Source of the DNA: K189A clade bacterium
GTDB lineage: Bacteria > Pseudomonadota > Gammaproteobacteria > Pseudomonadales > Azotimanducaceae
Assembly: GCA_902528515.1 (NCBI GenBank)
Contig: CABZTD010000011.1
Coordinates: 1-55,435 of the forward strand
Length of the DNA: 55,435 nucleotides
Reading direction: 5' to 3'
The notes beneath the pieces were generated by a model that made no database searches, had not been told where the DNA came from, and saw only the letters and a list, made by a program, of their open reading frames with translations. Shown in pieces: positions 53,653 to 55,435 of this stretch. How positions within the stretch are numbered: position 1 is the stretch's first letter; each line of letters opens with the position of its first letter. The translations under genes were made by a program, and so were the position numbers.

Positions 53653-54654
53653 ATGCAGCAAAGAGAACTTGGGCAGGCACGAACCCCGGTTTCCGCGATT
53701 GGCTATGGTGCCATGTCGTTTAGCGATTTTTACGGTCCCACAGACGACGCAAAATCTTTCGCGATCCTCGATCGCTGTATGGATTTGGGGATTACGCATC
53801 TGGATACTTCAAATGTGTATGGTCTAGGCCTTTCGGAGCAGCGTATCGGTGCCTATCTGAAACAACGTGGTCAGCAGGCTCGCGATTTTTTCACCATCGC
53901 TACGAAGGCGGGCATCGCTAGCAAGCCCGACGGCAGCCGCTATTTCAACAATAGCCCCGAGCACTTGCGCAAAGAGTTGGATGGGTCGTTGCGGCGTCTT
54001 GGGGTAGAGCAGGTCGAACTCCTTTATGTGCATCGCCGAGACGCCTCGGTACCCATCGAGGAGGTAGCCCAATCGCTAGCCGAGCTGGTGAAGTCTGGAA
54101 AGACACGACAAATCGGTTTCTCTGAAATCGCACCCACATCGTTAATGCTCGCCCACGCCGTGCACCCGGTAGCCGCAGTGCAGTCTGAGTACTCCTTGGC
54201 CACCCGCGCACCTGAGCTTGGCTTGGTGCAAAAATGTGCACAACTGGGAACTACCATGGTGGCCTTCAGTCCTGTGGCCCGCTCTTTGCTCACCGACCAC
54301 CCGCTGTCTTTTGAGGCCTGCAAAAGCCTTGCCTTTATGCGGGTAAATCCGCGATTTCAGGAGGATACCTATAAACTCAATATGCAAAAAAGTGCGCAAT
54401 TCAGAGCGTTAGCCTCAGAACTTGGCACTTCAGCGTCCGCCCTTGCTATCGCATGGCTACTTTCTCAAGGCGAACATGTATTGCCCATTCCTGGCACCCG
54501 CTCCGTGAGTCACCTTGATGAACTGGTATCTGGTGCAGGGTTGTCGCTTAACCCGACGGATCTAGAGGCGATAGAGCAGGCCTTGCCCGTGGGTTGGTGT
54601 TTTGGTGACCGTTACACAGCAGATCAATGGCGCGGACCAGAAAGGTTCTGTTAA
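53653..54654 (+). CDS. Aldo/keto reductase
   Basis: A 333-residue AKR of the YajO/Tas-like or AKR-13 group. Catalytic residues read D51 and Y56 (HLDTSNVYG), K85 (TIATKAG) and H127 (LLYVHRRD), and the family loop SGKTRQIGFSEIAPTSL is present, with the NADP-binding VLPIPGTRSVSHLDELVSG near the end. ATG 53653 is preceded by CTGACAGGTGAAC. The genomic site is just outside the AT-rich island scar, and the HCCA isomerase-like gene follows about 90 bp later. Substrate unknown. Confidence 0.9.
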   Translation: MQQRELGQARTPVSAIGYGAMSFSDFYGPTDDAKSFAILDRCMDLGITHLDTSNVYGLGLSEQRIGAYLKQRGQQARDFFTIATKAGIASKPDGSRYFNNSPEHLRKELDGSLRRLGVEQVELLYVHRRDASVPIEEVAQSLAELVKSGKTRQIGFSEIAPTSLMLAHAVHPVAAVQSEYSLATRAPELGLVQKCAQLGTTMVAFSPVARSLLTDHPLSFEACKSLAFMRVNPRFQEDTYKLNMQKSAQFRALASELGTSASALAIAWLLSQGEHVLPIPGTRSVSHLDELVSGAGLSLNPTDLEAIEQALPVGWCFGDRYTADQWRGPERFC

Positions 54655-54741
54655 CCCCAAAGCTAATCAGATACCTAACAGGACTTCATCATAAAGAGAA
54701 ACGGGACCATTAACTGAGAGGCGCAAAAACATAGGATACCC

Positions 54742-55413
54742 ATGCAGCCAAAATCCATCGATTTTTATTTCGACTACATCTCTCCCTTTGCCCATTTCGC
54801 TTGGCGTAACATCACTTCTTTGGCGGGGAGATACGACTGCCAGGTTCACGCGCATCCAGTGGTTTTCGGCAAGCTATTGGACAAGTGGGGACAGTTAGGG
54901 CCCGCAGAGATAACGCCTAAACGAAAGTGGCTGCATCAATACTGCCTTCGTTATGCCTCACTGAACGGTTTTGCATACAACCCGCCCAAGTTCCATCCAT
55001 TTAATCCCCTTGCCGCACTGCGGATGTCGCTTGAGGAGGTGAGCGGCGACGAGCAGCATCAGGTCATCGACGCAATATTTGAGGAAGGATGGTGTCACGG
55101 TAAGGACCTTGGAGATCTGCCCACCCTCGTCACTTTCCTCGAGGAGCGCGCCATCGACGGCGACTACCTCAGCCGCCAAATTGCTCAACCTAGCGTGAAA
55201 CAGTTATTGGTGGAAGAAACTAACATGGCAATCAACCGAGGCGTTTTCGGCGTGCCATGTATGATTGTTGATGGCCTTTTGTTCTGGGGAAATGATCAAA
55301 TGGAGCATATTGAGTTACTCCTCTCCGGTAAGGATCCGCTGGATCAAAGCAGGCTCGACACACTGGAAAGGCCGAGAGCCATTGATCGAAAAACTTTTAA
55401 AAGGCTCGACTAG
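54742..55413 (+). CDS. DsbA-family protein, 2-hydroxychromene-2-carboxylate isomerase-like
   Basis: A 223-residue kappa-GST/HCCA isomerase-type protein. IDFYFDYISPFAHFAWRNI opens the thioredoxin fold with the SPF/Y block that binds glutathione; PVVFGKLLDKW and LHQYCLRYASLNGF follow in the helical insertion, and GVFGVPCMIVDGLLFWGNDQ is the typical cis-Pro closing loop. It is the second such protein in the window (the other at 35667), with little local similarity beyond the fold. ATG 54742 lies 20 bp after an unremarkable region; no clear ribosome-binding site. Confidence 0.9.
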   Translation: MQPKSIDFYFDYISPFAHFAWRNITSLAGRYDCQVHAHPVVFGKLLDKWGQLGPAEITPKRKWLHQYCLRYASLNGFAYNPPKFHPFNPLAALRMSLEEVSGDEQHQVIDAIFEEGWCHGKDLGDLPTLVTFLEERAIDGDYLSRQIAQPSVKQLLVEETNMAINRGVFGVPCMIVDGLLFWGNDQMEHIELLLSGKDPLDQSRLDTLERPRAIDRKTFKRLD

Positions 55414-55435
55414 ATAAAGACCACGAAACCAGCTT

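Overview
The window looks like chromosomal DNA of a free-living, aerobic gammaproteobacterium, probably a marine heterotroph. The best phylogenetic evidence is the cluster infC-rpmI-rplT-pheS-pheT-ihfA-merR (43.8-49.4 kb), whose order is typical of Gammaproteobacteria. The surrounding content (acyl-CoA dehydrogenases, crotonases, a class III CoA-transferase, a TauD dioxygenase, MFS carriers, a carotenoid-type oxygenase, a sulfatase) fits oligotrophic marine lineages of the Halieaceae/OM60 or OM182 kind. That finer placement is inference only.

Layout. 0-5 kb: aldo/keto reductase and TauD dioxygenase on +, converging on a minus-strand operon of class III CoA-transferase, larB and larE. 5-6.4 kb: a glutathione S-transferase reading frame interrupted by one in-frame TGA that is followed at the right distance by a SECIS-like hairpin, then a decayed MmcQ/YjbR-like gene converging on it. 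6.4-17.2 kb: two MFS carriers, an acyl-CoA dehydrogenase/enoyl-CoA hydratase pair, patatin, glycerophosphodiesterase, a GT-A-like protein, MaoC hydratase, GTP cyclohydrolase II and a PI-PLC. 17.2-23.8 kb: acyl-CoA dehydrogenase, then an RND efflux operon led by a GntR/FCD regulator with two tandem palindromes in front of it. 23.9-28.7 kb: ferredoxin-NADP reductase, a structured leader, a small acidic protein, uvrB and a CNNM/CBS membrane protein. 29-32.7 kb: tRNA-Val, a DUF2237 gene between two diverged repeats, a serine hydrolase and a porin. 32.8-43.5 kb: mixed catabolic and envelope genes (DUF1330, sulfatase, HCCA isomerase-like, crotonases, PhoX-like, SDR, GST, ribokinase) with several broken genes. 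43.8-51.6 kb: the translation/IHF cluster, DUF3108 protein and carotenoid oxygenase. 51.7-53.6 kb: tRNA-Pro with a decayed site-specific integrase, an island scar. 53.6-55.4 kb: a second aldo/keto reductase and a second HCCA isomerase-like protein.

Working together: the translation cluster is one functional unit with non-standard starts that suggest translational control (ATC for infC, TTG for ihfA inside a short upstream ORF). The acyl-CoA dehydrogenase/crotonase pair at 8-10 kb resembles a branched-chain (valine-type) acyl-CoA oxidation module. CoA-transferase, larB and larE look co-transcribed, but larC and larA are not in the window. The number of gene remnants (MmcQ-like, cyclase, integrase, a frameshifted VTT-like membrane protein, possibly the GST and a start-less DUF2237 gene) is notable. 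The most interesting single observation is the TGA-containing GST, either a selenoprotein or an early pseudogene; the sequence alone does not settle it.
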